A stretch of 64,000 nucleotides of DNA from CAVPCZ01 sp963779225 (GTDB taxonomy: Bacteria; Bacteroidota; Ignavibacteria; UBA10030; UBA6906): contig CAVZWW010000003.1 of the NCBI GenBank assembly GCA_963779225.1, forward strand, positions 2,914,001-2,978,000, given 5' to 3'. The notes under the pieces were generated by a model. That model was not told where the DNA came from. It did not search any database and saw nothing but the letters and a program-made list of their open reading frames with translations. Shown here one piece after another: positions 26,134 to 37,763 of this stretch. Position 1 is the first letter of the stretch. Each line of letters opens with the position of its first letter. Position numbers and translations under genes: made by a program.

Positions 26134-27215
26134 TTCGGTACGCGGAGGAGTACGGCCACTGCGGCCAGGAAAAAGAGGAGATTTGCGGACCATGCAGTCA
26201 GGAGTGGATTGACGTCGCCGTTGTACCCGAACACCTGACTTACCTTCATGAAAATGAGATAGATGAAGCAGATCAGCAGGCTGGTGCCCAGCTGAACGCC
26301 CACCCCGCCCCGTCGGCGGATTGACGAAAACGGGACCCCGAAGAGCACGACGATCACCGTGGCGAAGGGAAACGAGATCTTGCTGTAGAAGTCCACCTGC
26401 CATCTCGAGACATCCTGTCCGGCCCTCTGCTGGTTGCGAATAAAATCCTGCAGGTCATAGTAGCTCATCTCATCCGGTTTTTGCCGCTTCTTTCGCAAAT
26501 CGTCGGGATCAAAATGCAGACCCTTCACGGGTTGCATCACGAACGATTCCATTTCCTCTTTACCCTCGTGAAACCAGCGGCGCGTGCCGTTCTGCAGCAC
26601 CCAGTAGTGTCCGGTGGAATCCCACACCATGGTCACGGCATCCAGCCGGGCAACCATGATTGTCGGGTCAGCGACGCTGAAATCCTGAATGCTGACGCGG
26701 GACGCCAGGTCACGTGAATCATCGAAGTACCCCAGCGAAAGAATCCGGGTCGGGCTGTCCTGAACGTAGATGTTCGCGCCGGAGGCGCTCGCCAGATCCT
26801 TTTGCAGGAAGACCCTCTCGATCGTGAATTTCTTCTTGTTTGCGGACGGAACGATCCATCCGTTGAAGTAGACGGAGAGGATGCTCACCAGCGCAGCGAC
26901 GGCGAGATACGGAACCAGGAGGCGGTACAGGCTGACACCGCTGGATTTCAGGGCGGTCCACTCGCCCTGAGTCGAAAGTCGCGCGGTCACAAACAGGCTG
27001 GCGAGGAGCATGGCCACGGGGATGATGAGTTTGATGATTTCGGGAACGAAATAGACATAATACAGAAGGATCACATGCCAGCCGGCCTGCTTGTCGATGA
27101 AATCGTCCAGCTTTTCCATCGCATCGATGACAATGAAGACGACCAGCACGGCAAGAAGGGAGAAGAGGGCGGTGGATAGAAACTGCCGGATGATATAGCG
27201 GTCGAAGAGTTTCAT
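26130..27215 (-). CDS. LptF/LptG family lipopolysaccharide export permease
   Basis: 361 residues, the normal size for LptG. It opens with MKLFDRYIIRQFLSTALFSLLAVLVVFIVIDAMEKLDDFI, has three further transmembrane helices at the C-terminal end (ISFPFATVIVVLFGVPFSS...) and a periplasmic jellyroll between. With its partner and LptB it forms the inner-membrane ABC transporter that extracts lipopolysaccharide and passes it to LptC. Its start overlaps the stop of the second permease by four bases. Neither LptB nor LptC is encoded here. The stop codon lies inside the last unit of the palindromic repeat array. Confidence 0.93.
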   Translation of the reverse strand: MKLFDRYIIRQFLSTALFSLLAVLVVFIVIDAMEKLDDFIDKQAGWHVILLYYVYFVPEIIKLIIPVAMLLASLFVTARLSTQGEWTALKSSGVSLYRLLVPYLAVAALVSILSVYFNGWIVPSANKKKFTIERVFLQKDLASASGANIYVQDSPTRILSLGYFDDSRDLASRVSIQDFSVADPTIMVARLDAVTMVWDSTGHYWVLQNGTRRWFHEGKEEMESFVMQPVKGLHFDPDDLRKKRQKPDEMSYYDLQDFIRNQQRAGQDVSRWQVDFYSKISFPFATVIVVLFGVPFSSIRRRGGVGVQLGTSLLICFIYLIFMKVSQVFGYNGDVNPLLTAWSANLLFFLAAVAVLLRVPK

Positions 27216-28606
27216 CGGGCGATCGCATTCCGCGGCGGTTCATCGGGGAGCGCGTCGCGCCAACGGCGGGGGACAAGCCGCTGGAAGAAACTCCAGTCGA
27301 TGACGAGAGTTTCGCGTCCGGTACGGAAGGTAAGATAGATGCCCATGATGCCGATGATGACATTTGCCGCCCACATGCCCACGAAGGGAGACAGGATATC
27401 CCGGTCGGCGAGTTTCTCTCCCCCGATCAGGAAAGCCCAGTAGAGGACGAAAAAGCCCAGGCTCAGGGTGGCAGCGACACCGAATCCGCCCTTGCGCGTC
27501 ATGACGCCGAGTGGAAGTCCCACGAGCACAAACACCACACACGCGGTGGGAATCGAGTACTTCTTATTGATTTCCACCCAGTACTGGCTGGCCTGGCGTT
27601 CGAGCGCCTCATTGCGAAAGATGTATGTTGCTACCACCGAACCGAGTGTGCGCGCTTTGACCAGTGCACTCGTTGGCGCATAGCTGCCGGTGAACGCGGG
27701 CGGGATGCTGCCGGTATCCCAGATGCCTTTGAGCGTCCCTTCCATTTCCTTTGTCATCAAATCGCAGAGTTCGGCGGTTTGCCCCCGGCGCACGTTATCC
27801 AGGCTGTCGGCGACAAGCAGCATGGCGGATGCGCTCAGCTCCCGATCTCCGCGTGTGAAGGCCGAGGTGGCGGAGCGTTCGAAGTCGAATCCCTCCACGT
27901 CCATGGTGATGCGATGGCGTGTGAAGCGAACGCGCCGGTACGCGTTCATGTCCTGCATGTCCAGCTCGTGAATCTCTCCCTCCTGGAGATTCAGGAGAAT
28001 CTTTCTGTAGTCAGGCGACAGGGAGATGGTTCCGTGCGAGGCGGTAATCACGGTGTTCCTGGACGGATTGGAAAAGTCATAGAGTGTCACCCCGGCCAGG
28101 TCTCCCGTGGGAGAGGTCTTGCGGACCAGAAGGCTGTAGCCGGGAATATCCTGCGAGAAGACGCCATCCACCAGTGCGATTGTCGGCTTTTTGCGCCGGA
28201 TGTCCGTTGTGAGCGCCTTCAGCCGGTGGTTGGATTCCGGGAGCACGTCGTTGTTGAACCAGACCATCACCAGTCCGACAAGCACGCCGGTGAAAAGCAC
28301 CGGGGCCATCATCCGGTAGATACTGACACCTCCCGCCTTCATGGCGGTAATTTCATTTGTCGAGGAGAGCTCTCCAAACGCCATCAGGGTGGCCACGAGG
28401 ACCGACATGGGGACGGCAAGCACCAGCATCCAGGAGAGATTCAGCGCAACGAGTTCCATGATCAGCCAGGGGCTCAGTCCTTTTCCGACCAGCTGATCGA
28501 TGAATTTCATGACGAATTGCAGCAGGAAGATGAACATCAACGTCGCCAGCGAGAAGAGGAACGGTCCCGCGTGCGCGCGGAGGATATATCGATGAAGCAG
28601 GGGCAT
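27212..28606 (-). CDS. LptF/LptG family lipopolysaccharide export permease (first of pair)
   Basis: 464 residues, longer than E. coli LptF (366) because of an extended periplasmic domain. The N-terminus (LLHRYILRAHAGPFLFSLATLMFIFLLQFVMKFIDQLVGKGLSPW) and ELSSTNEITAMKAGGVSIYRMMAPVL are highly typical of YjgP/YjgQ permeases; three C-terminal membrane helices follow GVAATLSLGFFVLYWAFLIGGEKLADR. It pairs with the gene immediately downstream as the two transmembrane halves of the LPS extractor. A possible promoter (28612-28640) lies so close to the ATG that the transcript would be leaderless. It is divergent from sprA. Confidence 0.93.
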   Translation of the reverse strand: MPLLHRYILRAHAGPFLFSLATLMFIFLLQFVMKFIDQLVGKGLSPWLIMELVALNLSWMLVLAVPMSVLVATLMAFGELSSTNEITAMKAGGVSIYRMMAPVLFTGVLVGLVMVWFNNDVLPESNHRLKALTTDIRRKKPTIALVDGVFSQDIPGYSLLVRKTSPTGDLAGVTLYDFSNPSRNTVITASHGTISLSPDYRKILLNLQEGEIHELDMQDMNAYRRVRFTRHRITMDVEGFDFERSATSAFTRGDRELSASAMLLVADSLDNVRRGQTAELCDLMTKEMEGTLKGIWDTGSIPPAFTGSYAPTSALVKARTLGSVVATYIFRNEALERQASQYWVEINKKYSIPTACVVFVLVGLPLGVMTRKGGFGVAATLSLGFFVLYWAFLIGGEKLADRDILSPFVGMWAANVIIGIMGIYLTFRTGRETLVIDWSFFQRLVPRRWRDALPDEPPRNAIAR

Positions 28607-28611
28607 GATGT

Positions 28612-28640
28612 AATATAGGAGTCCCCGGTGGCTTTTCCAA
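28612..28640 (-). promoter_or_regulatory. Possible leaderless promoter for the Lpt permease pair
   Basis: On the minus strand TTGGAA (28640-28635), 17 bases, TATATT (28617-28612). The expected transcription start coincides with the ATG at 28606. It is weak at the -35, so the call is tentative. Confidence 0.3.
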
Positions 28641-28646
28641 GGATAC

Positions 28647-28675
28647 TTGACCTTTTCCTCTCTTTTGGCTATGTT
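28647..28675 (+). promoter_or_regulatory. Sigma70-like promoter for sprA
   Basis: TTGACC (28647-28652), 17 bases, TATGTT (28670-28675), with a leader of roughly 70-110 bases to the likely sprA start. Confidence 0.45.
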
Positions 28676-28751
28676 AGACCCAGTGCAATCAGAGGAGTCC
28701 AGTATCGATTAAGCTTGTTAACGCATGTGCACCCCGGCATGATGGCACGGG

Positions 28752-31700
28752 TTGTTTTGTAACACTTGCGGAATCGAATTGGACTCTTTGGTGCATAGAG
28801 TTTTTTTCCCATCTCCCGGCTTTTTCCTGCGATCCGGCGTTCGTTTTGCCGGTCTCGCGGCACCTCTCCTCATCGGGGGGCTGACCCTTTCCGCGGCAGG
28901 CGTCGGAGTTCCCCCTCAGGGTCCATTCCAGGACGTGCGTCCTCCGGATTCCATCCGGACGCGCTTATCGGCGGCGGATTCACTCCGGTTGCTCACTCCC
29001 GCGGATTCTCTCCGTGCTGCGCAGCGTGACAGCATGCGCGTAGATAGCACGCGGCGGGATTCTCTCCGTGCCCGGTTGATCACCGATTCCACGTATGTTG
29101 TGTATCTGGACTCCACGGCGCGGCTGCGCCAGTTCGCGCCGAAGCGCAGCGAACCCCCGGGGGTGGAGGTTATTCCTGCCCGGACCTACCCGCTTTTTGG
29201 ATCACGAAAGGGCAGCGGATTGCGGCGGGAGGTTACGCTGGACACCGCAGGCGCGAACATCCGCATCCGGGAGACGATATTCGGTGAAGACACCAGGATT
29301 CCTGTCAGCCTTCCGCTTGACGAGTACATCAATGTCAGGCGCAAACAGGAATTCCGGCGGCTCCTCGCGGAGGAAGCCCGGAGGCCGCAGGCGTTGGTCG
29401 CCAAGAACGATCTCGGCGAGCTCCTCAGCAGCATCACCCAGATTCAAATCCCGATCCCCCCCAACCCGATCTTCAGTATCTTCGGCAAGCCTGAAATCAA
29501 GCTGAACATCAGCGGTGCGGTTGACATCAAGGCGGGGTTCCGGAGTACACAGACAGACCAGACCACGATCTCGCGTCTGGACCAGACCCGGAACGAGCCG
29601 GACTTCAGTCAGGACGTGCAGGTGAACGTCAACGGAACCATCGGCGACAAGTTGAACATTCTGGCGGACTGGAACACCCAGCGCACCTTCGAATACGAGA
29701 ACCAGTTGAAGATCAAGTACACCGGCTACGACGACGAAATCGTGCGGAGTGTCGAGGCCGGCAACGTCTCGCTCCAGACACCCTCGGCCTTCATCGGGAG
29801 CAGTCAGGCCCTGTTCGGCGTGAAGGCACAATTCCAGGCGGGCCCCCTGACCCTGACCGCGCTGGCATCCCAGAAGAAGGGGCAGATCAAGGAGGTCGCC
29901 GTATCGGGGGGCGCAAAAGAATCGCAGTTCGAAATGCGCGCGTACGAGTACGCGACAAATCACTATCTTCGTTGACACGTCCTACATCACGGAGTACGAA
30001 CCCTACTACCAGAATGATCCGCCGCTTCTCAACAGCAATGCGCAGGTCGTGGAAGAGGAAGTCTGGGTTCAGCGGCAGGGGGGAATCCCGGATCCGAACG
30101 AGACGGCAGGGGATTGCGTTCATTGATCTCCCTGCCCTGCCCGGGTTCCGGCTACAATCCCGTGCTGCGCCAGGCCATTGACGATCCCGGGAAGATCGAG
30201 ACCGGACCGTTCATCAAGCTGGACCGGTCGCAGTACGAGCTGGACGGGGACGGGTATCTCGGTGTGTTGTCGCTGAACACGAATGTTGGAGACCAGCAGA
30301 TCGTCGGCATCGCCTACCGGCGGGCCGACGGCCAGCAGTTCGGCGAATTGTCGCGCGATCTCGGCACAGACAGCGTTGCCCTGAGCCAGCGGTTGTTGCT
30401 CAAGATGGTGAAGCCCAAGAACCTGCTGTCGACCGGCCCGTCGTACCCCACGGCATGGAAGATGCTCCTGAAGAACATCTACCCCATCCAGGGTATCGGG
30501 CGCAATGTCAAGAAGACCGGCTTCACGCTTGATGTGTTCCGCCGCGTTCCGGGGGGCGAAGATCAGAACAATATTCTGAATGAGCCGTTGCTGCGTGTGC
30601 TCGGCATCGACCGTTTCAACAGTGATGACACTCCCGCACCGAACGGTGACGGACAATTCGACTACCGGCCGGGGCGGACGATCAATCAGGCACGAGCCGA
30701 GATGTTCTTTCCGACCCTGCGTCCGTTTGACACCGGTGTCCGGGACTACTTCGCCGAGAAGGGACAGATTCTTGCAGACACTTCCGAGTACCGGTATATT
30801 GAAGTGTACGACACCACCCAGACGTTCGCGCAGCAGGCCCTGCGCAACCGTTACGTGATCCGCGGCAAAGCCACGGGAGAAGCCACTTCCCGGTACTCCC
30901 TGGGTTTCAATGTCGTGGAAGGGAGCGTACAGGTGATTCTCGACGGCCGGCAGCTGCTGCCCAACATCGACTATACCGTCGATTATATCATCGGGGAGGT
31001 GGTGATCAAGAACGACCGCGCGCTTGTGCCCGGCGCAAACCTGCAGATCAAGTACGAACAGAACGACCTGTTCCAGCTCGCCTCCAAGACGCTGCTGGCG
31101 GCGCGCGGTGATCTTGCCATATCGCAGAATATCAATTTCGGGTTCACCGTGATGAACCTGAACCAGCAGACCCTGAGCGACAAGGTGCGTCTCGGGGAAG
31201 AGCCCAACAACAATACGATATTCGGCGTTGACGGGTCGATAACGCAGGATCTTCCGTTCCTGACGCGTGCCCTGGATGCGCTCCCGTTCCTGGCCACGCG
31301 CGAACTGTCCCAGCTGAAGGTGAGCGGCGAGGCGGCATATATGCTGCCGGACCCGAACACGAAGAAGAGCCCCATCCCGAGCGATAACGGAGAGGGGATC
31401 GCGTACATCGATGACTTTGAAACCGCACGCCGTGCCATACCTGTGGGCATCAACTATGCCGCCTGGACCCTCGCCAGCCCGCTTGCTGACAACGTCTTCT
31501 TCCCCGGCGTCCTTGACACGACCAAGATGTTTTCCCGCGGGAAGATGGTCTGGTTCAACCGTCTGCCCACGGATGTGCAGCTGACCGACATCTATCCGCG
31601 CAAACTCCCGGGAAACCAGGCCAACAACCAGGCCACGGTACTGGATTTCCGCTACTTCCCGGCGCAGCGCGGGCAGTACAATGCCAGTCTCGATCTGGAA

Positions 31701-34700
31701 AACACCCTGACACCGACCAAAAATTGGGGAGGGCTGATGAAACCTCTCTCCGTCTCGGCCATCAATCTCTCGAAGGAAAACGTCAACTTCATCGAAATCT
31801 GGATGCGCGTCGACCGGGCCCCGCCGAACGCAAAAATGCTTATCGATCTCGGCGCCGTCAGCGAAGACGTCATCCCGAATCGTGTGCTCAATTCCGAGGA
31901 TCTCGTTCTGAGTTCGTACCCGAACGGGACCCTGCAGGAGGGGGAGGATATCGGTATCGACATGCTGAACGACGCCCAGGAACAGGCGCGCTATGCCGCC
32001 CTCGTTGCCAAGTACCCGGCCCTCGCGGCGGATCCCATGGGAGATGATTACGCGTTCAACAACGCAACCGTGGGAACGACGCAGGAAGATTATACACGCA
32101 TCAACGGGACCGAGGCGAACCGGGATGGACCGAGCGGACGCATTCCCGACACCGAAGACCTTAATTCCAACGGTGTGGTGGATCTGGCGAATTCGTACTT
32201 CGAGTATGAAGTCTCCCTCGACACGGTGTATACGCGCAACCCGCTGATTGTCGGCGGGGGCAATCTGGGGTGGTACCAGTTCCGCATCCCGATTCAGGAC
32301 TGGATCCGCCAGGTCGGGACGCCGTCGCAGGAGAATATCGAGTTCATCCGCGTCGCCTTCGCCAACGCCACCGACACCATTGCCGTCCGTATCGCCGACT
32401 TCAACCTGGTTGGAAACCAGTGGCAGAAGGTCACGCGCGATCTGAATGACACCACGTTCGAGGTGACGGTTGTCAACGTTGAAGATAACCCGCAGTATGA
32501 ATCCCCGCCGGGGGTCATCCGCGAACGGGACCGGACGCGGCCGGAAGAGGAAGTGTATGCCAACGAACAGTCCCTCGCCCTGGTGCTCAAAGGGTTGCCC
32601 GACGGGGAATACCGGCAGACGGTGAAGTTCTACACCTACCGGGCGCTGGATCTCTTTAACTACAAGACCATGAAGATGTTTGTGCACGGTGACGAGAAGT
32701 TCCAGTATACGGATGAAAAGAATTACGATGCCCGGCTTTCGTTCCGTTTCGGACTGGACAGCCTGAACTACTACGAATACATTGCGCCCATTCACAAGGG
32801 ATGGGACGTGCTGAACGAAGTCGCGATCAATTTCGAGGAACTCACCGCGGTGAAGGCTGCACGGGATTCGGTGAACATTATCTCGACTCCCATTCCTGTC
32901 AAGAACGGCCCCCCGGGATCATACTACCGTGTGCTCGGGAATCCCTCACTGACGCAGATTGTCTACCTTGCCATCGGCGTGCAGAATGTTCCGGGTTCGG
33001 GGACCCAGCTGCCCCTCGAGGGCCAGGTATGGGTGAATGAACTGCGGTTGACTTCGGTGGATGACACGCCGGGGTGGGCATACCGGTTTGACACCCAGGT
33101 CAAACTTGCCGATCTTGGATCCGTGTCGTTCAACTACTCCCGGGTGGATCCGAACTTCCACACGCTGGAGCAGCGCTTCGGCAGCCGCCAGCTCTCCAAC
33201 AACTGGGCGCTCGCGACATCCGTCCAGGTGGAAAAACTGTTCCCGGATGAATGGGTCGGGACGTCGATCCCGATATCGTATTCGCACAGCGAGAGCATGA
33301 ACCAGCCCCGATACCTCCCGAACTCCGACGTTCTTGTGACCGAGGCGGCAGCGCAATCCAAGGCGAAAATCATCCGTGAGGGGGGGACGGAAGCGGATGG
33401 CCAGGCGGTGGCGGAACAGGTGACGCTGGAATCGGAGACGAAACGTATTACGGACACCTATGCCGCCCCCAATTTCCGGATCAACCTCCCGTCCAACGCG
33501 TGGTACATCCGGGACACATTCAACAAACTCACGTTCGGCTTCACCTACACGGAATCCACCGAACGGAGCCCGGCTGTTGTGAGCCGTTTGACATGGTCAT
33601 GGAATGCCCGCGTCGGGTACAACCTCACCCTGCCGCCCGACTATTTCATCCAGCCGTTCCGGACAATTTTTGCCGGGATCTGGTTGCTGGACGAGTTCAA
33701 AGACTGGAAGCTGTATTTCGCCCCCACCAGTTTCAACTGGGCACTGAGTTCGGTGCGTTCGCGTGACAATTCCTTGCAGCGCGCGAAGGGTGCACAGGAG
33801 ATCATTGCACGCAATTTCACCGCCTCCCGTCAGGCCGGGTTCGCATGGAAACTCAGCGAGGGCGGCCTGCTGAATCCGTCCGGCGACTACAATGTGAGCG
33901 TGGAATCCAGCCTGCTGAATCTGGAACTGGACGAGAACAAGCAGCAGCGGCCGTTTTCGGACATCCTGAATGACATTTTCGGCGGAAACGGGCTGATCTA
34001 CTTCGGTGAAAACACGCGCTACAGTCAGAGGAACTCTTTCAACACGCGTCCCAATCTCCCGAATATCTTCAACACCAAGAAGTACCTGGATTTCCAGTTT
34101 TCCTATTCGGTGGACTACAACTGGCAGAATACCCTGACGCGCGGCGATCTCGGGAAATCCGCGGGAACCAACTCGAACCTCACTCTCGGAATGAACTTCC
34201 GGATGAAGCAGCTGTTCGATCCGCTCTTCGAATCGCAGCCGGCCGCGGCGGCAGCACCCTCGCGGGGCCGCCGCGGGGGTGGGGAAACCGTGGAAGTGAC
34301 GGGAACAGACTCCACGCAAGCCGCGGACACCACCTCCAGACAAGGTCCGTTATCCAAGCTCTTCGGCCAGATCGGCGGACTGGCAAAAATCTTCAAGGTG
34401 GTTTTTCTGGATTATGACAATATCAACGTGACGTTCACGGAGTCCAACAACACCCAGAACAGCGGTGTCGTGGGCGGTACCGGGTTCGCCAATTTCTGGG
34501 GGACCATTCCGTTCGCGCAGGAATCCAAGCCTGAGAACGGGCCCTCCCGGCTGTATCAGCTGGGACTGATCAGTGATCCCAGCGGCCGCCTGGTCAACTT
34601 CGGTCCCCGGCCGAGCTTCCCGTTTTTCGGCTGGGATGTCGAGCCGGGGATCCGCGCTCCTGGAGGTGTGCTCGTAAACAATTTCCGGCAGAACAACCGA

Positions 34701-35706
34701 CTCACGTTCAAGACTTCACGCGCATTGTGGGAAGGCGCCAGACTGGATCTGAACTGGAATACGGGATGGGCGTACAATCGATCCCAGAACATCCAGACCG
34801 ATTCCCTGTAGGGGATTCCCACCGTCGTGAATTCGACCACCTCCCGGAGTCTTGACCGCTCCTTCATGACGTTCCCTGACGTGTTGTTCCTTGGTCTCTT
34901 CAAGACCGGGCTGAAGCAGGTCGGCGCACAATATGCGGAGTTGAAGGCGGACCGGGGCGACACGCGGAGCGACGACGAGAAACTCAACCAGGCCTTCGAA
35001 GAAGGTTTTGAAGCCCTGCCGATCCTCCGTGATATCTTCGGCGAATATACGCCTCGCGTCAACTGGAGCTTCCGCTGGGACGGACTCGAGAAGCTGCCGC
35101 TCTTTTCGAGTTTTGTGAGCCGCCTTTCGCTTGACCACACCTACAACTCCAACTACACCCGGCAGTACCAGAATCGTCCGGGCGGGGGCGGGGAGCGAAC
35201 CGACGGCCAGCGGGTGATGTACGGATTTTCCCCGCTCATCGGGTTGAACTTCACGTTCAAGGAACTCTGGAAGGGGAGTTTCGGGGCCAATTTCCGGTTC
35301 AACACCACATCGTCCTACGATCTGACCACCTCTTCGCGCAATATCGTGGAGGCAATTTCCCAGGAGATATCGGTGACAGCGTCCTATTCCCGCCGCGGAT
35401 TTGAGATCCCCTTCTTCGGCATTGCGCTGAACAACGACATCGACGTCAGCATGTCCTATTCCCGCACGGCGAACTCCCGGACGACATACGATGTGTCGAA
35501 ACTGGACGCCAACCCGCAGGGAACGCCGCTGGAGGGGACAACAAGAACGGTTCTCGAGCCGCGCATCAAGTACGTCCTGAGTCTGACGCGTCACAGCATC
35601 GGTGTACTACCGGTACAGCAAAATCGCACCGGACGATTCCGGATCACGTATTCCCGGCAGCACCACAAACGAAGCCGGACTGGATATCCATATTTCGATC
35701 AATTAA
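28752..35706 (+). CDS. sprA: SprA/Sov, T9SS outer-membrane translocon (interrupted by insertions)
   Basis: Joined, this encodes about 2,300 residues, the size of SprA, the giant 36-strand barrel through which T9SS substrates cross the outer membrane. Recognisable parts are LLSSITQIQIPIPPNPIFSIFGKPEIKLNISGAVDI near the start, RQGIAFIDLPALPG, long barrel stretches, and the end YYRYSKIAPDDSGSRIPGSTTNEAGLDIHISIN before TAA at 35704-35706. As given the frame is broken: extra bases at 29967 (C), 30103 (A), about 30144 (G) and 35589 (C), and a TAG at 34809-34811. Removing them restores continuous family sequence. The start is uncertain (TTG 28752 or 28788, or GTG 28791; signal peptide follows). porX lies directly downstream. 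Confidence 0.9.
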
Positions 35707-35721
35707 CGCAGACCGGCTGTA

Positions 35722-35750
35722 TTGATTCTCACCGATGAAATGGGTACTCT
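35722..35750 (+). promoter_or_regulatory. Promoter candidate for porX, probably leaderless
   Basis: TTGATT (35722-35727), 17 bases, TACTCT (35745-35750). The expected start point, about seven bases on, is the A of the porX ATG at 35757, and no Shine-Dalgarno is visible there. Confidence 0.4.
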
Positions 35751-35756
35751 GAGCGC

Positions 35757-37329
35757 ATGGACGACAACAAAAGGGACAGTTACTCTGGATTGACGACGAA
35801 ATCGATCTCCTTCGCTCTCACGTGCGCTTCCTGACCGAGCGTGGGTATGTCGTGGAAACCGTTACCAACGGCGAGGATGCCGTCGTTCTCGTCCGCGAAC
35901 GGGATTACGATCTGGTTTTTCTGGATGAAATGATGCCGGGGATGGGCGGATTGCGCACGCTGGCCGAAATCAAAGAGCTGCGCCCCGGATTGCCAGTGGT
36001 CATGATCACGAAAAACGAGGAAGAATCGCTGATGGAGGAAGCCATCGGCGACAAGATCAGCGACTATCTGACAAAGCCGGTGAACCCGAGCCAGGTGCTG
36101 ATGATCTGCAAGAAGTTCCTGGAAGGGAAGCGGATCGCCGGAGCGGCACTTTCGAAGGACTACATCAAAGAGTTCAATGACATCTCCGCCGCACTCATGG
36201 TCGGTCCTGAATACGAACAGTGGATCGATATCTATACGCGGCTGGTGGGATGGAGCATGGAGTTCGATACGCACACCGAACTCGGACTGAAGCAGACCCT
36301 CCTCGACCAGTTGCGGGAGTGCAACCTCGCGTTCGGCAAATATATTGAACGCAACTACCGGGATTGGGTGGAACAAACCACGGGCCGTCCCGCCCTTTCG
36401 CTCGAAGTGCTGGACCGTTTCGTCCTGCCCGAGCTGCAGACCGGGAAAGTCGATCATCTTCTTTGTCATCGATTGCATGCGGCTGGACCAGTGGATGGTC
36501 TTTGAAGAAATCCTTCAGGAATTCTATTCGATCTCCAAACAGTATTATTTCAGCATCCTGCCCACGGCCACGCCGTATTCACGGAACGCCATCTTCAGCG
36601 GCTCCTATCCCTGTGACGTGGAAATCCGTCATCCGGAGCTCTGGGACAAGAACGAGGATGACGAAACCAGCCGCAACCGCTACGAGCGGCAGTTCCTGGA
36701 GAAGACTGCTGGAGCGTCGGAAGATCACGCTGAAACCCGAGCCGAAGTACGTGAAGATCCTCGATGCCGAGTTCGGCCGGAGCGTCGAGAACAGTATCAA
36801 CTCGTACGCCAATTCGCGTCTGACGGCGATTGTCGTGAACTTCGTGGACATGCTTGCGCACGGACGTTCGGATTCCTCGCTCCTCAAGGAAATCGCCCCG
36901 GATGAGTCGGCGTACCGGTCGCTCACCCGGTCGTGGTTCCTCCATTCGTCGCTCTATGGAATGCTCAAGACACTTTCCAGGAACAAGAACGTCACGGTTA
37001 TCCTGACAACCGACCATGGGAGCATCCGGAGCCTGCGGGGATCGAAGGTGCTGGGTGACCGCGAAGCCTCAACCAGCCTGCGTTACAAGTATGGACGAAA
37101 CCTGAAGAGCGAAGAGAAAGCAGCCATCTTTGTGAAAAACCCGTCGGAGTTCAAGCTTCCAAACCGGGGCGTGGCGGTGAACTACATTATCGCCAAAGAG
37201 GATTTCTACTTCGTCTACCCGACCGATTACCACAAGTATCTGAATCAGTACCGCGACAGCTTCCAGCACGGAGGTGTTTCGATGGAGGAGATGATCCTCC
37301 CGGTGATCAAATTGGAACCGAAGGGATGA
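35757..37329 (+). CDS. porX: PorX-type response regulator with PglZ/alkaline-phosphatase-fold domain (interrupted)
   Basis: About 520 residues once four extra bases are removed (G 35775, A 35782, one A in 36446-36448, A 36705), matching PorX length. The receiver domain (1-120) has DD at 12-13, phospho-acceptor Asp56 (VFLDEMM), Thr84 and Lys106 (YLTKPV). A helical linker leads to a PglZ domain with FFVIDCMRLDQW, catalytic-type ATPYSR, VVNFVDMLAHG and TTDHGS, the metal ligands of the alkaline phosphatase superfamily. In T9SS bacteria PorX works with the PorY kinase to control secretion. Location 50 bases after sprA supports this role. Its last bases overlap tsaE. The ATG at 35757 gives MDDNKRTVLWIDDEI after correction. 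Confidence 0.88.
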
Positions 37330-37763
37330 TGCGGCGGATCACCCGTTCGGTGGAAGAGACCGTCGATATGGGACGGACGTTCGGTACGGACCTGGAACCG
37401 GGCGAAGCGGTCGCACTGCTCGGCGAACTCGGGAGCGGGAAGACGCAGTTTGTCAGGGGTGTGTGTGAGGCGCTCAAGACTTCCGGACACGTGGGGAGTC
37501 CGACGTTCACGCTGATCAACGAATATCCGGCGGACGGGCTGACCGTGGTGCACGCCGATCTGTACCGTGTCCGCTCCCTCGCGGAGGTGGCGGAGCTCGG
37601 CCTGGTCGAATACTTCCGCCCACCTTTCGTGTGTCTGATCGAGTGGGCCGAGCCTGTTCTCGACCTCCTCCCTCCGGAATCGCACATCGTCACGTGTGCG
37701 CATACGGGGTCCGAACAGGAGCGGAGCATTGAGATCCGCCGGACCGGAGAGGTGACCGCGTGA
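37326..37763 (+). CDS. tsaE: TsaE, tRNA t6A-modification ATPase
   Basis: 145 residues, the typical length. Walker A is GELGSGKT (33-40); GSPTFTLINEY and the acidic ...ADLYRV follow, then LIEWAEPVLDLLP, all conserved in TsaE. The protein is the ATPase subunit that works with TsaB and TsaD to place threonylcarbamoyl on A37 of tRNAs that read ANN codons. Its ATG overlaps the end of porX and its end overlaps the tsaB start by four bases, so tsaE and tsaB are coupled. TsaD is not in the window. Confidence 0.93.
   Translation: MMRRITRSVEETVDMGRTFGTDLEPGEAVALLGELGSGKTQFVRGVCEALKTSGHVGSPTFTLINEYPADGLTVVHADLYRVRSLAEVAELGLVEYFRPPFVCLIEWAEPVLDLLPPESHIVTCAHTGSEQERSIEIRRTGEVTA

Noticed and set aside
29967..30145. 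Programmed +1 frameshifting in sprA
   Set aside because: Three shifts in 180 bases, no common slippery sequence, and the same kind of single-base insertion occurs in unrelated accD and nadC. Sequence error is simpler.
30120..32795. An 891-codon open frame on the minus strand opposite sprA
   Set aside because: It mirrors the sprA reading frame, has no recognisable domain, and SprA sequence on the plus strand is unambiguous. High-GC codon use leaves long antisense frames open.
36364..37329. PglZ domain taken as a sign of a BREX phage-defence system
   Set aside because: There are no brx genes (brxC, pglX, brxL) nearby, and the domain is fused to a receiver next to sprA, which is the PorX architecture.
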